Positions 1 to 8,769 of a DNA stretch of 64,000 bases are shown here, piece by piece. Origin of the DNA: Streptomyces alanosinicus (GTDB lineage: Bacteria; Actinomycetota; Actinomycetes; Streptomycetales; Streptomycetaceae). Each line of letters begins with the position of its first letter. Within the stretch, counting starts at the first letter, position 1. Under the pieces are notes generated by a model. The model made no database searches. It was not told where the DNA came from and saw only the letters and a program-made list of their open reading frames with translations. A program made the translations under genes and the position numbers. The stretch lies in NCBI RefSeq assembly GCF_014650595.1, contig NZ_BMVG01000025.1, positions 1 to 64,000 of the forward strand, given 5' to 3'.

Positions 1-178
1 GCCTGGCTCAACGAGGCAGAACACTGCAGGTGACACGAACCGGATCACGGAACACTAGGCGGACTCCTTCCTCCTCCGCCGCCTTTTCGCCTTTTCTGTC
101 TTTCCCTTTCTTCTGTCTCTCCGCCCGGGTCTGGTGGCGTGCTTCGGGCTGCCTCGCTCAGCCCCCTCCCACGGAACC

Positions 179-232
179 GGATAGGCCATCCGAATCTGCT
201 ACGGTTGGCCACATCAACCGGATAATCTATCC
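179..232. promoter_or_regulatory. Two GGAT-N5-ATCC palindromes upstream of the SDR gene
   Basis: GGATAGGCCATCC lies at 179-191 and GGATAATCTATCC at 220-232. Their centres are 41 bp apart, about four helical turns. A third copy precedes the tetR gene at 1202-1214. The shared element in front of both genes suggests the operator of the neighbouring TetR protein. This is inferred from sequence alone. Confidence 0.5.
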
Positions 233-255
233 GCATACGTGGAACGGGCTGGACG

Positions 256-1134
256 ATGAAGCAGACAGCGCTGGTCACCGCAGGGACGGCGGGAATCGGG
301 TTCGAGACCGCGTCGGGACTGGCCGAGGCGGGCTTCGAGGTCACCGTGGTCGGGCGGAACGCCGAGCGCGGCGCCCGCGCCGTCGACCGCATCAACGCCC
401 TGGGACCCTTGCACTCCGCCCGGTTCCTGGCCGCCGACCTCTCCTCGCTCGACGCGGTCCGCGACCTGGCCGGCCGGATCCTCGCCGACGGCCCGCTGAC
501 CGTGCTGGTCAACAACGTCGGAGCGATGTTCCCGGACCGGCGGGACTCGGTCGACGGGATCGAGGCGACCTTCGCCGTCAACCACCTCTCGCCGTATCTG
601 CTGACCGAACTGCTGCTGCCCGCCCTGCGAGCCGGTGCGCCCAGCCGGATCGTGAACGTCACCTCCGGCGCGGTCGGTGTCGCCAAGCGCGTGTTCGACG
701 CCGTCGAGCCGCCGGGCGGCTACTACGGCTTCCACTGGTACGGCCGCGCCAAGCTCGCCCACCTCGCCCACACCCTGCAACTGGCCGGCCGACTCGACGG
801 CACGGGCGTTTCGGTCTTCGCGGCGGACCCCGGCGGCGCCGCGACCGACATGACCAACGGCACCATGCGCGATGCGAAGATCGTCTCGCCGGGGCTGCGG
901 CTGCTGTGGCCGCTGGTCCGGCGCAAGTTCGAACGCTCGACCGCGGGCCCCGCGTCCCTGGCGGCCAGATCCTCGGTCTTCGCCGCTACCGACGGCTCGC
1001 TGGCCGGCCGGACCGGCCTCGTCATCGGACCCCAGGCGCATCCGGTCGCCCCCTTCCGCCCGGCGACAGATCCCCACGTCGCCGAGGCCGTCCGCCGCCT
1101 CAGCGAGCGCCTCGCACCACTCACGGCGGCATGA
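256..1134 (+). CDS. SDR family NAD(P)-dependent oxidoreductase
   Basis: This 292-residue short-chain dehydrogenase has a Rossmann fold. The cofactor-binding TAGTAGIG motif is at residues 8-15, and the catalytic set is Ser137, Tyr162 and Lys166 (YGRAK). The insertion between Ser and Tyr is longer than in classical SDRs, as in retinol-dehydrogenase/WWOX-like members. It should act in the cytoplasm on an alcohol or carbonyl compound, but the substrate cannot be read from sequence. The ATG start directly precedes the nucleotide-binding strand. The next gene is a TetR regulator on the same strand, and both have the same palindrome upstream, so local repression is likely. Confidence 0.9.
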   Translation: MKQTALVTAGTAGIGFETASGLAEAGFEVTVVGRNAERGARAVDRINALGPLHSARFLAADLSSLDAVRDLAGRILADGPLTVLVNNVGAMFPDRRDSVDGIEATFAVNHLSPYLLTELLLPALRAGAPSRIVNVTSGAVGVAKRVFDAVEPPGGYYGFHWYGRAKLAHLAHTLQLAGRLDGTGVSVFAADPGGAATDMTNGTMRDAKIVSPGLRLLWPLVRRKFERSTAGPASLAARSSVFAATDGSLAGRTGLVIGPQAHPVAPFRPATDPHVAEAVRRLSERLAPLTAA

Positions 1135-1154
1135 CGGTATGACGGCATGACGGC
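1131..1154. repeat. Three tandem copies of ATGACGGY
   Basis: Three 8-bp units (ATGACGGT, ATGACGGC, ATGACGGC) run in tandem across the stop codon of the SDR gene. This looks like replication slippage and no function is evident. Confidence 0.6.
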
Positions 1155-1201
1155 ATTCGGAGCCGGTCGACGCTGAGCCGGGTGGTTCACCGCGGCGATG
1201 C

Positions 1202-1214
1202 GGATGAGCCATCC
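1202..1214. promoter_or_regulatory. Third GGAT-N5-ATCC palindrome, before tetR
   Basis: GGATGAGCCATCC lies 15 bp upstream of the tetR start codon and matches the two copies before the SDR gene at 179-232. It fits an autoregulatory operator site. A TTAGACT box at about 1217-1223 may be the -10 element. Confidence 0.5.
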
Positions 1215-1229
1215 AGTTAGACTTCGTCC

Positions 1230-1823
1230 ATGACGACCGCCCCCCTGCGCAAGGACGCCGCTCGCAACTGGGAACGGATCGTCTCGACGGCTCGCGATCT
1301 CGTCGACGAGGGCACACCACTACAGCTCAACGACATCGCCCGCCGCGTCCACCTCGGCGTCGGCACCGTCTATCGCCACTTTCCCACCGCCGAGGCGCTC
1401 CTGGAGACCGTCGCCGCCCCCACCCTGGAGGCCCTCGCCGCCCAGGGCGAGCAGGCGCTGGCCGACGACGACCCCGGGCGAGCCCTCGCCGGCTTTCTGC
1501 GCCGCACCATCGAGGCGCAGGTCACGGACGCCTCCCTGGCCCCGGTCAGCGCCGCGGCCACGGACGCGCTGCCCCGCACGACCGAGCTGAAGCGGACCCT
1601 GTCCTCGGTCGGCACCGAACTGCTCGCGCGGGCCCGCGACGCCGGGGTGGTGCGCGCCGACCTGACCTCTGCCGACCTGGTCCCGCTGATGTGCGGAGTC
1701 GCCTACGCCGCGAACGTCCACGGCGCCCCCGAAACCCGCCTCGAAACCGCCCGCCGCTATCTGACCGCCCTCCTGGAAGGCCTGTACGTCTCACGAGGCC
1801 ACGGCGACCCAGGGCCGGCCTGA
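1230..1823 (+). CDS. TetR/AcrR family transcriptional regulator
   Basis: This 197-residue protein begins with a TetR helix-turn-helix domain at residues 8-60. The recognition-helix segment ends GVGTVYRHFPTAEALLETV, a pattern typical of the family. The rest is the variable ligand-binding helical domain. It probably represses itself and the SDR gene 95 bp upstream, because the palindrome GGAT-N5-ATCC occurs before both genes. The ligand is unknown. The length is normal for the family. Confidence 0.9.
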   Translation: MTTAPLRKDAARNWERIVSTARDLVDEGTPLQLNDIARRVHLGVGTVYRHFPTAEALLETVAAPTLEALAAQGEQALADDDPGRALAGFLRRTIEAQVTDASLAPVSAAATDALPRTTELKRTLSSVGTELLARARDAGVVRADLTSADLVPLMCGVAYAANVHGAPETRLETARRYLTALLEGLYVSRGHGDPGPA

Positions 1824-1856
1824 CCCGCGTGACGCGGGCGGCTGCGCCCGGCCGCT

Positions 1857-2090
1857 CTAGCCGTTCTCCGTGCCGCCCCGTCTGCGTATGCCCCGGGTCA
1901 CCATCGCCGTGACCGTGGCCAGACACAGACCCCCCACGACCAGCGGCGCGACCACGAACCACGGCGTCTCCCACAGGCCGCCCGCGTCCCCCGCGAAGAG
2001 CGCGGCGGTGGCGGTGAGGAAGAGCCCGGCGACCAGCCTCCCCGGCTGGAACTCATGACGCAGCACGGCTGACCTCCACCTCTCCCACAC
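1857..2090 (-). CDS. Small two-helix membrane protein
   Basis: A 77-residue protein of unknown family with two hydrophobic segments (about residues 19-34 and 44-64) and a basic C-terminus (IRRRGGTENG). It follows the PspC gene and overlaps its end by 38 bp when read from the ATG. A GTG at 2066 would shorten the overlap to 14 bp and may be the real start. Overlap and shared strand suggest translation together with the PspC protein, perhaps as a membrane partner. Confidence 0.6.
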   Translation of the reverse strand: MWERWRSAVLRHEFQPGRLVAGLFLTATAALFAGDAGGLWETPWFVVAPLVVGGLCLATVTAMVTRGIRRRGGTENG

Positions 2091-3552
2091 CGACCTCCAG
2101 CACGAGGTCCATCGTGCCCACGTCCTTGGCGCCCTGGGCCGGAGCCAGCGTCACGTCCGTGTGTCTGACCGGCTGCACGTCCACGTCCCTCCTGCTGCTC
2201 CCCGGCAGGCGGATGTCGCCCACCCCCACATCGATCTTCATCCGCACCGGCACATCCGCCGGCACGATCACCTTCAACTGCCCCGCACCCACGCGGGCGT
2301 CCGTCGCGACCGTCCGCCCCCTGCCCGGCCGTACCCGGCTCAGGTCCAGGGTGCCGCGCCCGGTGCCGAGGCCGTACTTCGGCTGCACCTGCTTCGTCGC
2401 CGTGGGCGCCCAGGAGGCGTCTCGCCAATGGGCGGTGATGTCCTTCGGCAGGGCCGAGGCCCCGGCGAGCAGCGCTGCGGTGATCATCGCCAGGAACACC
2501 GTCCCGGCTCCCGTGCGCCCCAGGAACGCGCTGACCATCAGGCCCAGTCCGAAGACGCCCAGCGCACACGCCAGACCGGTCTGCAGGCTGGTGCCCAGGG
2601 GATGCGTGTCCCAGGTCAGCCCGGTGCCCAGGCCGCCGGCCACCAGGGCGAGCAGGAACACCCAGCCGCCGATCCAGCGCGGGCCGCGCGGTCTCGGGGG
2701 CGCGGGGGACCGCTGCGCTCTGGAGCCCGGGTGGGTCCAGGGGATGGCCATGCCGACGTCGACCACCGAGGTGATGTCGCGCTCGCGGCCCTCTCCGGGC
2801 CCCCACAGATAGCCGGTGCCGCCGACATGTGTGCCGTCCTTGACGATCGGATCCCGCCACCACGACGGATAGATGGTGACGACCGGCGGTGCCTGGGCCT
2901 CCGGCGGGGCGTCGGCGGCGGCCTGCGCCGCGAGCGGGTCGGGACCGGGGGCGCCACGGCGCCGCGACCAGTACCCGGCACCCGCCAGCAGCAGCGAGAG
3001 CACCGTGGCGAAGGTCAGCACCGCGCCGTTTCTCAGCATGGTCAGGAAGATTCCGCAGCCGACCAGGGCGAACAGCACGGCGGCGAGCGCCTGGCCGTCT
3101 ATCCGGCCCGTCAGGAGCTTGCGGACCTCGTTCTCCTCCTCGTCCTCGTACGGCACGAGGAGCCAGGCGAAGCCGTAGAAGATGAGGCCGATGCCGCCGG
3201 TCGCGGCCAGCACGGCCAGGGTGATCCGGAAGATCACCGGGTCCATGTCGGTCCGCCGGCCGAGCCCCGCGCACACACCCGCGATCATCCTGTGCCGGCG
3301 GTCGCGCCGGAACCGCTCGGGGGCATCGGCGGAGGAGTGCTCGTGGTCATGCGGCTGTGCGTCGGCGGGTGTGGTGGCGCCCGCGGCTGTGTCTGCGCCC
3401 GTGTCTGTGCCTGTGTCTGCGCCTGTGTCTGTGCCGGCCGCTCCCGTCCTCTCCGTCGCGGCGGGTGCGGCGTCCGTCGGTCCGGTGCCCGGGGCCGGGC
3501 GCGGGCCGGGGCCGGGTCCCGGACCCGTCGCGGCGTGCTCGTGATCCGTCAT
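2053..3552 (-). CDS. PspC domain-containing membrane protein
   Basis: A 499-residue protein. The N-terminal 75 residues are disordered and Pro/Gly/Thr/Asp-rich, with repeated DTG(A/T) units. A PspC domain follows at about 80-135 (RMIAGVCAGLG then a membrane helix ending AWLLVP). Several more hydrophobic segments come next, and the C-terminal part resembles the beta-strand-rich LiaF/DUF4097-type adhesin region. PspC proteins are membrane sensors or effectors of envelope stress. The gene is divergent from a histidine kinase that carries its own PspC domain, so it is probably part of that signalling unit. Confidence 0.8.
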   Translation of the reverse strand: MTDHEHAATGPGPGPGPRPAPGTGPTDAAPAATERTGAAGTDTGADTGTDTGADTAAGATTPADAQPHDHEHSSADAPERFRRDRRHRMIAGVCAGLGRRTDMDPVIFRITLAVLAATGGIGLIFYGFAWLLVPYEDEEENEVRKLLTGRIDGQALAAVLFALVGCGIFLTMLRNGAVLTFATVLSLLLAGAGYWSRRRGAPGPDPLAAQAAADAPPEAQAPPVVTIYPSWWRDPIVKDGTHVGGTGYLWGPGEGRERDITSVVDVGMAIPWTHPGSRAQRSPAPPRPRGPRWIGGWVFLLALVAGGLGTGLTWDTHPLGTSLQTGLACALGVFGLGLMVSAFLGRTGAGTVFLAMITAALLAGASALPKDITAHWRDASWAPTATKQVQPKYGLGTGRGTLDLSRVRPGRGRTVATDARVGAGQLKVIVPADVPVRMKIDVGVGDIRLPGSSRRDVDVQPVRHTDVTLAPAQGAKDVGTMDLVLEVGVGEVEVSRAAS

Positions 3553-3608
3553 GCGTCCATGGTGACGGCCCGGCCGCCGCCACGGGAGTCGGGACGACCC
3601 TGGCCGAA

Positions 3609-3727
3609 CCCTGAAATCGGCCCTGATGCAGGCCGGGGACCTGTTCGAGCAGCATCTGACCCTCCCGGCCCGGCGCCCCCGACCCGGCCCTGTGGAAGAT
3701 CAGGGGCGTCTAGGGGACCGACCCTGA
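3609..3727. promoter_or_regulatory. CCCTGA half-sites in the divergent PspC / kinase promoter
   Basis: CCCTGA occurs at 3609-3614, 3621-3626 and 3722-3727, and its inverse TCAGGG at 3700-3705. The last two form an inverted pair with a 16-nt spacer just upstream of the kinase start. Such clustering between divergent genes suggests binding sites for the adjacent LuxR-type regulator, but this is only inferred. Confidence 0.35.
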
Positions 3728-3762
3728 TGCCCGGACCTGCGCGCCATGTGACCATCGTTGGC

Positions 3763-5049
3763 ATGCCGGAAGCCGCAAGCCTGCCAGTCGACGACCCGCG
3801 GCCGCCGCGCAAGCTCTACCGCAGCAGCGACGGACGCTGGCTCGGCGGAGTTGCGCGGGGCCTCGCCGGGCACCTCGGGCTGCCCGTCATCTGGGTCCGG
3901 CTCGCGTTCGTCGGCCTGTTCATGGCCAACGGACTCGGCGCTCTGCTGTACGCGGCCTTCTGGTTCTTCGTCCCGCTCGGCGTCGGCGGCGTCGGCGATC
4001 ACAAGCCGCCGCTGGCCGTGGAGACCGCGCCGGGCGGCCGCCGCAGACTCCTGGCCCGTAAGCCGGACCGCGGACAGATCGTCGCGCTGCTCCTCATGGT
4101 CTTCGTGTCCATGGTGTTCGTGAGCAGCGTCAATCTGACCAGCGCGGCCAAGGCCTATCTGCTGCCCGCCGTCCTCGTCATGGCCGGCGTCGCCCTCGTC
4201 TGGCGCCAGGCGGACAACGCCCGCCGGGCCCGCTGGGTCGAGGTCGGCAGCCGGCGCCGCACCCTCACCCTGCTGCGCGCGGCGGCCGGTGTCCTGCTCG
4301 TCACGGCCGGTGTCTCCGCCGTCTTCGTGCTGCAGGGCTCGGCCGCCCACCTCGGCGCGGTCCTCCAGGCGGCCCTCGCCGTCCTCGTCGGCATCGCGCT
4401 GCTGGCCGGCCCGTATCTGGTCCGGATGACCCAGGACCTGTCCGAGGAGCGCCTGATGCGCATCCGGGCCCAGGAGCGTGCGGAAGTCGCCGCCCATGTC
4501 CATGACTCCGTGCTGCACACCCTCACCCTGATCCAGCGCAACGCCGACAACGCGAACGAGGTGCGCCGCCTCGCCCGCGCCCAGGAGCGCGACCTGCGCA
4601 CCTGGTTGTACAAACCGGAGGGCACCGGCAAGGACGAGGCCGACGAGCCGGACACGGTCGCCGAGGCCGTGCGGCGCAGCGCCGCCGAGGTGGAGGACAA
4701 GCACGGTGTGCCCATCGAGGTGGTCATCGTCGGCGACTGCCCGCTGGACGAGAGGACCGGCGCGCAGATGCAGGCCGCGCGCGAGGCGATGGTGAACGCC
4801 GCCAAGTACGGTGGCGAGGGCGGCGCCGTACAGGTCTATGCCGAAGTCGAGGGGAGGACGGTCTTCGTGTCCGTGCGCGACCGCGGTCCCGGCTTCGACC
4901 TCGACTCGATACCCGCCGACCGCATGGGCGTCAGAGAATCGATCATCGGCCGCATGGAGCGCCACGGCGGCACGGCCCGGCTGCGGTCGGTGCCGGGCGG
5001 CGGCACGGAGGTCGAGCTGGAGATGGAGAGGGTGGAGAAGACGTCATGA
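3763..5049 (+). CDS. PspC-domain sensor histidine kinase
   Basis: A 428-residue kinase. The order is a PspC domain (about 15-80; WLGGVARGLAGHLG), several membrane helices (about 105-225), a HisKA_3 dimerisation box with the phosphorylated His247 in HDSVLHTL, and a C-terminal HATPase domain with N (AMVNAAKYG) and G (DRGPGFD) boxes. It phosphorylates the response regulator whose ATG overlaps its stop by 4 bp. The PspC sensor half and the divergent PspC gene suggest response to membrane or cell-wall stress. The ATG at 3763 was chosen because it precedes the conserved region; an in-frame ATG at 3727 is possible. Confidence 0.9.
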   Translation: MPEAASLPVDDPRPPRKLYRSSDGRWLGGVARGLAGHLGLPVIWVRLAFVGLFMANGLGALLYAAFWFFVPLGVGGVGDHKPPLAVETAPGGRRRLLARKPDRGQIVALLLMVFVSMVFVSSVNLTSAAKAYLLPAVLVMAGVALVWRQADNARRARWVEVGSRRRTLTLLRAAAGVLLVTAGVSAVFVLQGSAAHLGAVLQAALAVLVGIALLAGPYLVRMTQDLSEERLMRIRAQERAEVAAHVHDSVLHTLTLIQRNADNANEVRRLARAQERDLRTWLYKPEGTGKDEADEPDTVAEAVRRSAAEVEDKHGVPIEVVIVGDCPLDERTGAQMQAAREAMVNAAKYGGEGGAVQVYAEVEGRTVFVSVRDRGPGFDLDSIPADRMGVRESIIGRMERHGGTARLRSVPGGGTEVELEMERVEKTS

Positions 5050-5804
5050 GCGACGCGACCGAGGCGAACGGCACGGCGGGAGCCGCCGAGACGGCCCGGA
5101 CCGGGACGGCCGGGACCGGGGCTGCCGGCGGCGGCGCGGGCGGACGGCATGTACGGGTGGTCCTCGTGGACGACCACCGGATGTTCCGCACCGGTGTCCA
5201 GGCCGAGATCGGGCAGACCGCCGAGACCGGTGTCGAGGTGGTCGGCGAGGCCGCGGACGTCGACCAGGCGGTCACGGTCATCACGGCGACCCGTCCCGAG
5301 GTGGTCCTTCTCGACGTCCATCTGCCGGGCGGCGGCGGTGTCGAAGTGCTGCGCCGGTGCGCGGCGCTGACGGCGGACGTCGAGCGGCCCGTCCGCTTTC
5401 TCGCGCTGTCGGTGTCGGACGCGGCGGACGACGTGATCGGCGTGATCCGCGGCGGCGCCCGCGGCTATGTCACCAAGACCATCACCGGCACCGATCTGGT
5501 CGACTCGATCTTCCGCGTCCAGGAGGGCGACGCCGTCTTCTCCCCGCGGCTGGCCGGGTTCGTCCTCGACGCCTTCGCCTCCACGGACGCCCCGCCCGTG
5601 GACGAGGACCTGGACCGCCTCACCCAGCGCGAGCGCGAGGTGCTGCGGCTGATAGCCCGTGGCTACGCCTACAAGGAGATCGCCAAGCAGCTGTTCATCT
5701 CGGTGAAGACGGTCGAGTCCCATGTCTCGGCGGTCCTGCGCAAGCTCCAGCTGTCCAACCGCCATGAGCTGACCCGCTGGGCGACGGCCCGCCGCCTGGT
5801 CTGA
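5046..5804 (+). CDS. LuxR-family (NarL-type) response regulator
   Basis: A 252-residue response regulator. A Gly/Ala/Thr-rich leader of about 33 residues precedes a receiver domain with the acidic pair in LVDDHRMFR, the phospho-acceptor Asp90 (LLDVHLPG) and the conserved Lys in VTKTITG. A LuxR helix-turn-helix follows at about 185-245 (LTQREREVLRLIARGYAYKEIAKQL). Its ATGA start overlaps the kinase stop, so the two are translationally coupled. The likely targets include the divergent promoter at 3553-3762. Confidence 0.93.
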   Translation: MSDATEANGTAGAAETARTGTAGTGAAGGGAGGRHVRVVLVDDHRMFRTGVQAEIGQTAETGVEVVGEAADVDQAVTVITATRPEVVLLDVHLPGGGGVEVLRRCAALTADVERPVRFLALSVSDAADDVIGVIRGGARGYVTKTITGTDLVDSIFRVQEGDAVFSPRLAGFVLDAFASTDAPPVDEDLDRLTQREREVLRLIARGYAYKEIAKQLFISVKTVESHVSAVLRKLQLSNRHELTRWATARRLV

Positions 5805-5823
5805 TCCCTGAAGGGGTCGGCCC

Positions 5824-6888
5824 TTATGCCACCCGGGTCGCGCCCGCGAACGGCATCAGGTCGACCGGGGCCAGCCGGACCGGCGCCGAGGGATTGGGTG
5901 CGTGGATCATCTGCCCGTTGCCCACGTAGATGCCGACGTGGCTGACCCCGGAGTAGAAGAACACCAGGTCCCCGGGCTGGAGTTCGGAGCGGGAGACACG
6001 CCGGCCCGCGTTGATCTGGGCGTAGGTGGTGCGGGGCAGGGAGATGCCGGTGGAGCGGTAGGCGGCCTGGACCAGGCCCGAGCAGTCGAAGGCGCTCGGG
6101 CCGGCCGCGCCCCACACATAGGGGCTGCCGAGTTTGGCGTAGGCGTAGGCGATGGCCGCCGAGGCGCGTGCGTTCGCGGTCGTGGCCGGCCCGGCCTGCT
6201 CCAGCGTGCCACGAGTGTCCGACGCCCACCGGGAGGCGCGATCCGGCGTGCTGCCGTCACCGGTGACCTCGGTCCGCTGCCGCGCGGTGAGCCCCGCGAG
6301 CAGCCGCCTGGCCTCGCCCAGCTTGCCGGTGATCGTCTTCTTCTGCCGTCTCAGCTGTGCCTGCCGCGACCGCAGCGAGGTCAGTTGGACGCGCGCGGCG
6401 CCACGCAACCGCTCGATCTCCCGCAGCTGTTCGCGTACGTCCGACACGGCGGCGGCCTGCCGGTCGCCGACCCGCTCCGTCAGCGCGGCGCCCTCCAGAT
6501 AGCGGTCGGGGTCGCCGGACAGCGCGAGCTGCCAGGCCGGGGCGAAGCCGCCGTCGCGGTACTGCGCGGTCGCGAACGAACCGAGCGTGTCCCGGGCCGT
6601 GTTGAGCCCGTCCTGCTTGCGCGCGGTCTCGTCCCGCAGCGTGTTCAGCCGCCGCTGCGCCGAGTCGGTCTTCTCCTTGGCGCCGTCGTACTGCTCGGTC
6701 GCCGTCTCGGCCTCCTGGTACAGCTTGTCCACCTTCGCCTTCACCTGCGCCGGCGTCAGCTGTGGTTCGGCGTGCCCCGTGCCGTCGAACCCCGTCGCGG
6801 TGGCCGCGCCCGCCAGGGCGAGCGTGGCGGCCGTCCGGGCCGTAGGGCCACCGATCGAGCGTTGCCGGGGCTTGCGGTGCGCTGCCAC
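5824..6888 (-). CDS. NlpC/P60 family cell-wall endopeptidase (RipA-like)
   Basis: About 354 residues: a secretion signal, a long coiled-coil region (KAKVDKLYQEAETATEQYD onward), then a C-terminal NlpC/P60 domain. The catalytic Cys is 269 (FDCSGL), followed by His in SHVGIYVG and a final HAP motif. The family cleaves D-Glu-mDAP peptide bonds in peptidoglycan outside the cell. The GTG at 6888 (AAHRKPRQ) was preferred because it matches the start of the paralogue at 8770-9984. A GTG four codons earlier, at 6900, is possible. A strong hairpin lies in the leader at 6972-7010. Confidence 0.88.
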   Translation of the reverse strand: MAAHRKPRQRSIGGPTARTAATLALAGAATATGFDGTGHAEPQLTPAQVKAKVDKLYQEAETATEQYDGAKEKTDSAQRRLNTLRDETARKQDGLNTARDTLGSFATAQYRDGGFAPAWQLALSGDPDRYLEGAALTERVGDRQAAAVSDVREQLREIERLRGAARVQLTSLRSRQAQLRRQKKTITGKLGEARRLLAGLTARQRTEVTGDGSTPDRASRWASDTRGTLEQAGPATTANARASAAIAYAYAKLGSPYVWGAAGPSAFDCSGLVQAAYRSTGISLPRTTYAQINAGRRVSRSELQPGDLVFFYSGVSHVGIYVGNGQMIHAPNPSAPVRLAPVDLMPFAGATRVA

Positions 6889-7312
6889 CTGGACCGTCAC
6901 GTCCTTCCGTACGACGCGTACGACCAAGGGGTCCGACCGCGCGGTCCGACCGAGTGGTCCGTACATCACGTCCGGCGGTGGCCCGCACAGGGGAGGCGGG
7001 CCACCGCCGGACCTTTCTCGGCGGTGGTGGCCGACTGCCGCCCTGGCCCGGGCGGCGGTGGGGAGCCGGTCACCTGGGGGAGGACGGTAGGCCTGGGTGT
7101 GACGAGCAGGTAACGAGGTGTACGGAACTGGCCCCGACAGACCGGGAAGTGACCGTATGTGACCACGCGGCCGATCTGGACTCGCCACCTTCACACAGCG
7201 TGATGACCGAAGCGTGGAAAGCGGGATGTGCGAGAGGTGTGGGGTGCTATGGGACGCGGATACGTACCCTGCCGTCCAGGGGGCTGTCGCCGACGAATTA
7301 GGCTCCGGCCCC
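6889..7312. other. 424-bp intergenic region with a strong 15-bp hairpin
   Basis: The region has no convincing gene. A perfect inverted repeat, CCGGCGGTGGCCCGC at 6972-6986 and its complement at 6996-7010 with a 9-nt loop, sits about 85 bp upstream of the NlpC/P60 start. The decamer GGTCCGACCG occurs twice just downstream (about 6929-6955). No c-di-AMP riboswitch signature is visible here, unlike the paralogue. A TAGGCT box at 7299-7304 may be the -10 of the following membrane protein, whose transcript would then be nearly leaderless. Confidence 0.5.
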
Positions 7313-7666
7313 ATGGGCGTACTCATCCATCTCTTCGTCGGCCTGCACATCATCGGCATCGCCGCGCTGCTCGGCGGCTTCCTGACCCAGATGAAGGCGA
7401 TGGGCCAGGGCACGGCCCGGTTCGTGCCCGGGATGCTGCACGGCGCGCTGACCATGCTGGTCACCGGCGTGATCCTGATCGGCCTCAACCAGGCCGACCA
7501 CCACCACATCAACACCATCAAGATCGGCGTCAAGCTGGCGCTGCTGATCGTGATCCTCGGGCTGGTCTATGTGAAGCGCGACGAGGAGAAGATCGACAAG
7601 GGTGCGTTCGGGCTGGTCGGCCTGCTGACGATGGCGAACATCTTCATCGCCGTCCTGTGGACCTGA
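7313..7666 (+). CDS. Small integral membrane protein
   Basis: A 117-residue protein with about four hydrophobic segments, from GVLIHLFVGLHIIGIAALLGG to a C-terminal helix ending at residue 117. A short polar loop in the middle (NQADHHHIN) is His-rich. A longer in-frame reading from 7214 exists, but the extension is polar and Cys-rich, unlike the membrane part, so the ATG at 7313 was chosen. It converges on the broken transporter gene with only 3 bp between. Function unknown. Confidence 0.75.
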   Translation: MGVLIHLFVGLHIIGIAALLGGFLTQMKAMGQGTARFVPGMLHGALTMLVTGVILIGLNQADHHHINTIKIGVKLALLIVILGLVYVKRDEEKIDKGAFGLVGLLTMANIFIAVLWT

Positions 7667-7669
7667 CGG

Positions 7670-8627
7670 TCATCCGTCCCTGCCGCCGGCGCGGGCCACG
7701 CGCACCGCACCGGCGGCGACCGCGAGCCACACCGCCACCGCCACCCACAGCAGCACCCGTCCCGGTCATCTGAGCCACGGGACACCGACGGCCGTCGCCA
7801 CGGACAGCGTCGCCGTCATCCCCATCGGGAACACCGTCGACCACCGGCGCAGGTCGTAGCCGCGCCGGGGCCGTGTCACCTCGGCGGCCAGCAGGACGAC
7901 GTACCAGGCCAGATCCAGGACGAGCAGCGCGACCGTCACCGTGCGCAGCACGCCGCGGTCGTCGTCGTCCCACAGATACAGGCCCGAGTCCCCGGCGATG
8001 AGCAGTGTCGCCCCGGCGAGCGCCGAGATCGCGAGCGCCCCGCCCGCGATCCAGTGATCGCCCGCCCCCTCCAGCACCTGCCGCGGATCGAAACGGGCCA
8101 GTGCGAGGCCGTAGAGCACCAGTCCCAGCCAGAACAGCACCAGGGCGGCGTGCGCGAGCCACGCCGTGCGCTCGGCCGCGGCCAGCGTGGCGGCCAGCAC
8201 GGCAAGCCCCTGTGTGGCCACACAACACAGGAACACCGCTCCCGGCATGCGCCGCCTCCAGTGGCGTACGACCAGCAGCAGCACCGGCCAGAGCAGCGCA
8301 GAAAGCGCCAGCAGCGCCTCGGCCAGGGGCTGCCGGCCCAGCGCCGAGATCCGGGTGCCGAGCACGGTGGTCGCGGCGACGGCGGTGAGCGCGCCGGGGC
8401 TTCCCGCCTCGGCCAGCCGGCGCCGGCGCCGGCCGACCAGCCGCAGGACGAAGTCGGCGGCCGGCGCCGCCCACGCGACGCAGGCCAACGCCAGGGCCGC
8501 CCGGAGACCGTCTCGGCGCCGGTGAGACGCAGTCCCACCGACAGGATGCCGGTCGCCATCACGGCGGCCCCGGCCGCGGGGGGGGCAGGTCCGCCCACCA
8601 CGCACGCAGACCTGGGGTGCCGGGCAT
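7670..8627 (-). pseudogene. Degraded SLAC1/TehA (TDT) family transporter
   Basis: Joining three reading segments restores a typical TDT-family membrane protein. An ATG at 8627 reads into RAWWAD, then a G8 homopolymer (8578-8585) shifts the frame into AAVMATGILSVGL, the hallmark first helix of TehA/SLAC1 proteins. A second one-base loss near 8501-8506 shifts into ALACVAWAAPAADFVLRL and the remaining helices, including WSTVFPMGMTA. A TGA at 7766-7768 then interrupts the last helix, after which the same frame continues as PGRVLLWVAVAVWLAV to a stop at 7670. Three lesions argue for a true pseudogene, though two lie in homopolymers and could be sequencing errors. Confidence 0.75.
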
Positions 8628-8769
8628 GCGCCCGATGCCAGGGAGCCGCGCGAACTCCACCCGGGAAGGGCACGCGCGCGTGGAGCGCGAAATGCCGGTA
8701 CGCGTGCGTGGGGCTCAAGAACGCGGCACGCGCGTGGACGGCGAGCGGCGGGGGCGGACCCGGCGGTGG

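Noticed and set aside
2161..3762. Long open frame upstream of the PspC kinase
   Set aside because: It is antisense to the PspC gene and has low-complexity Arg/Gly/Pro content typical of GC-rich shadow frames.
6889..7200. c-di-AMP riboswitch before the first NlpC/P60 gene
   Set aside because: The signature blocks found at 10008-10125 have no counterpart here.
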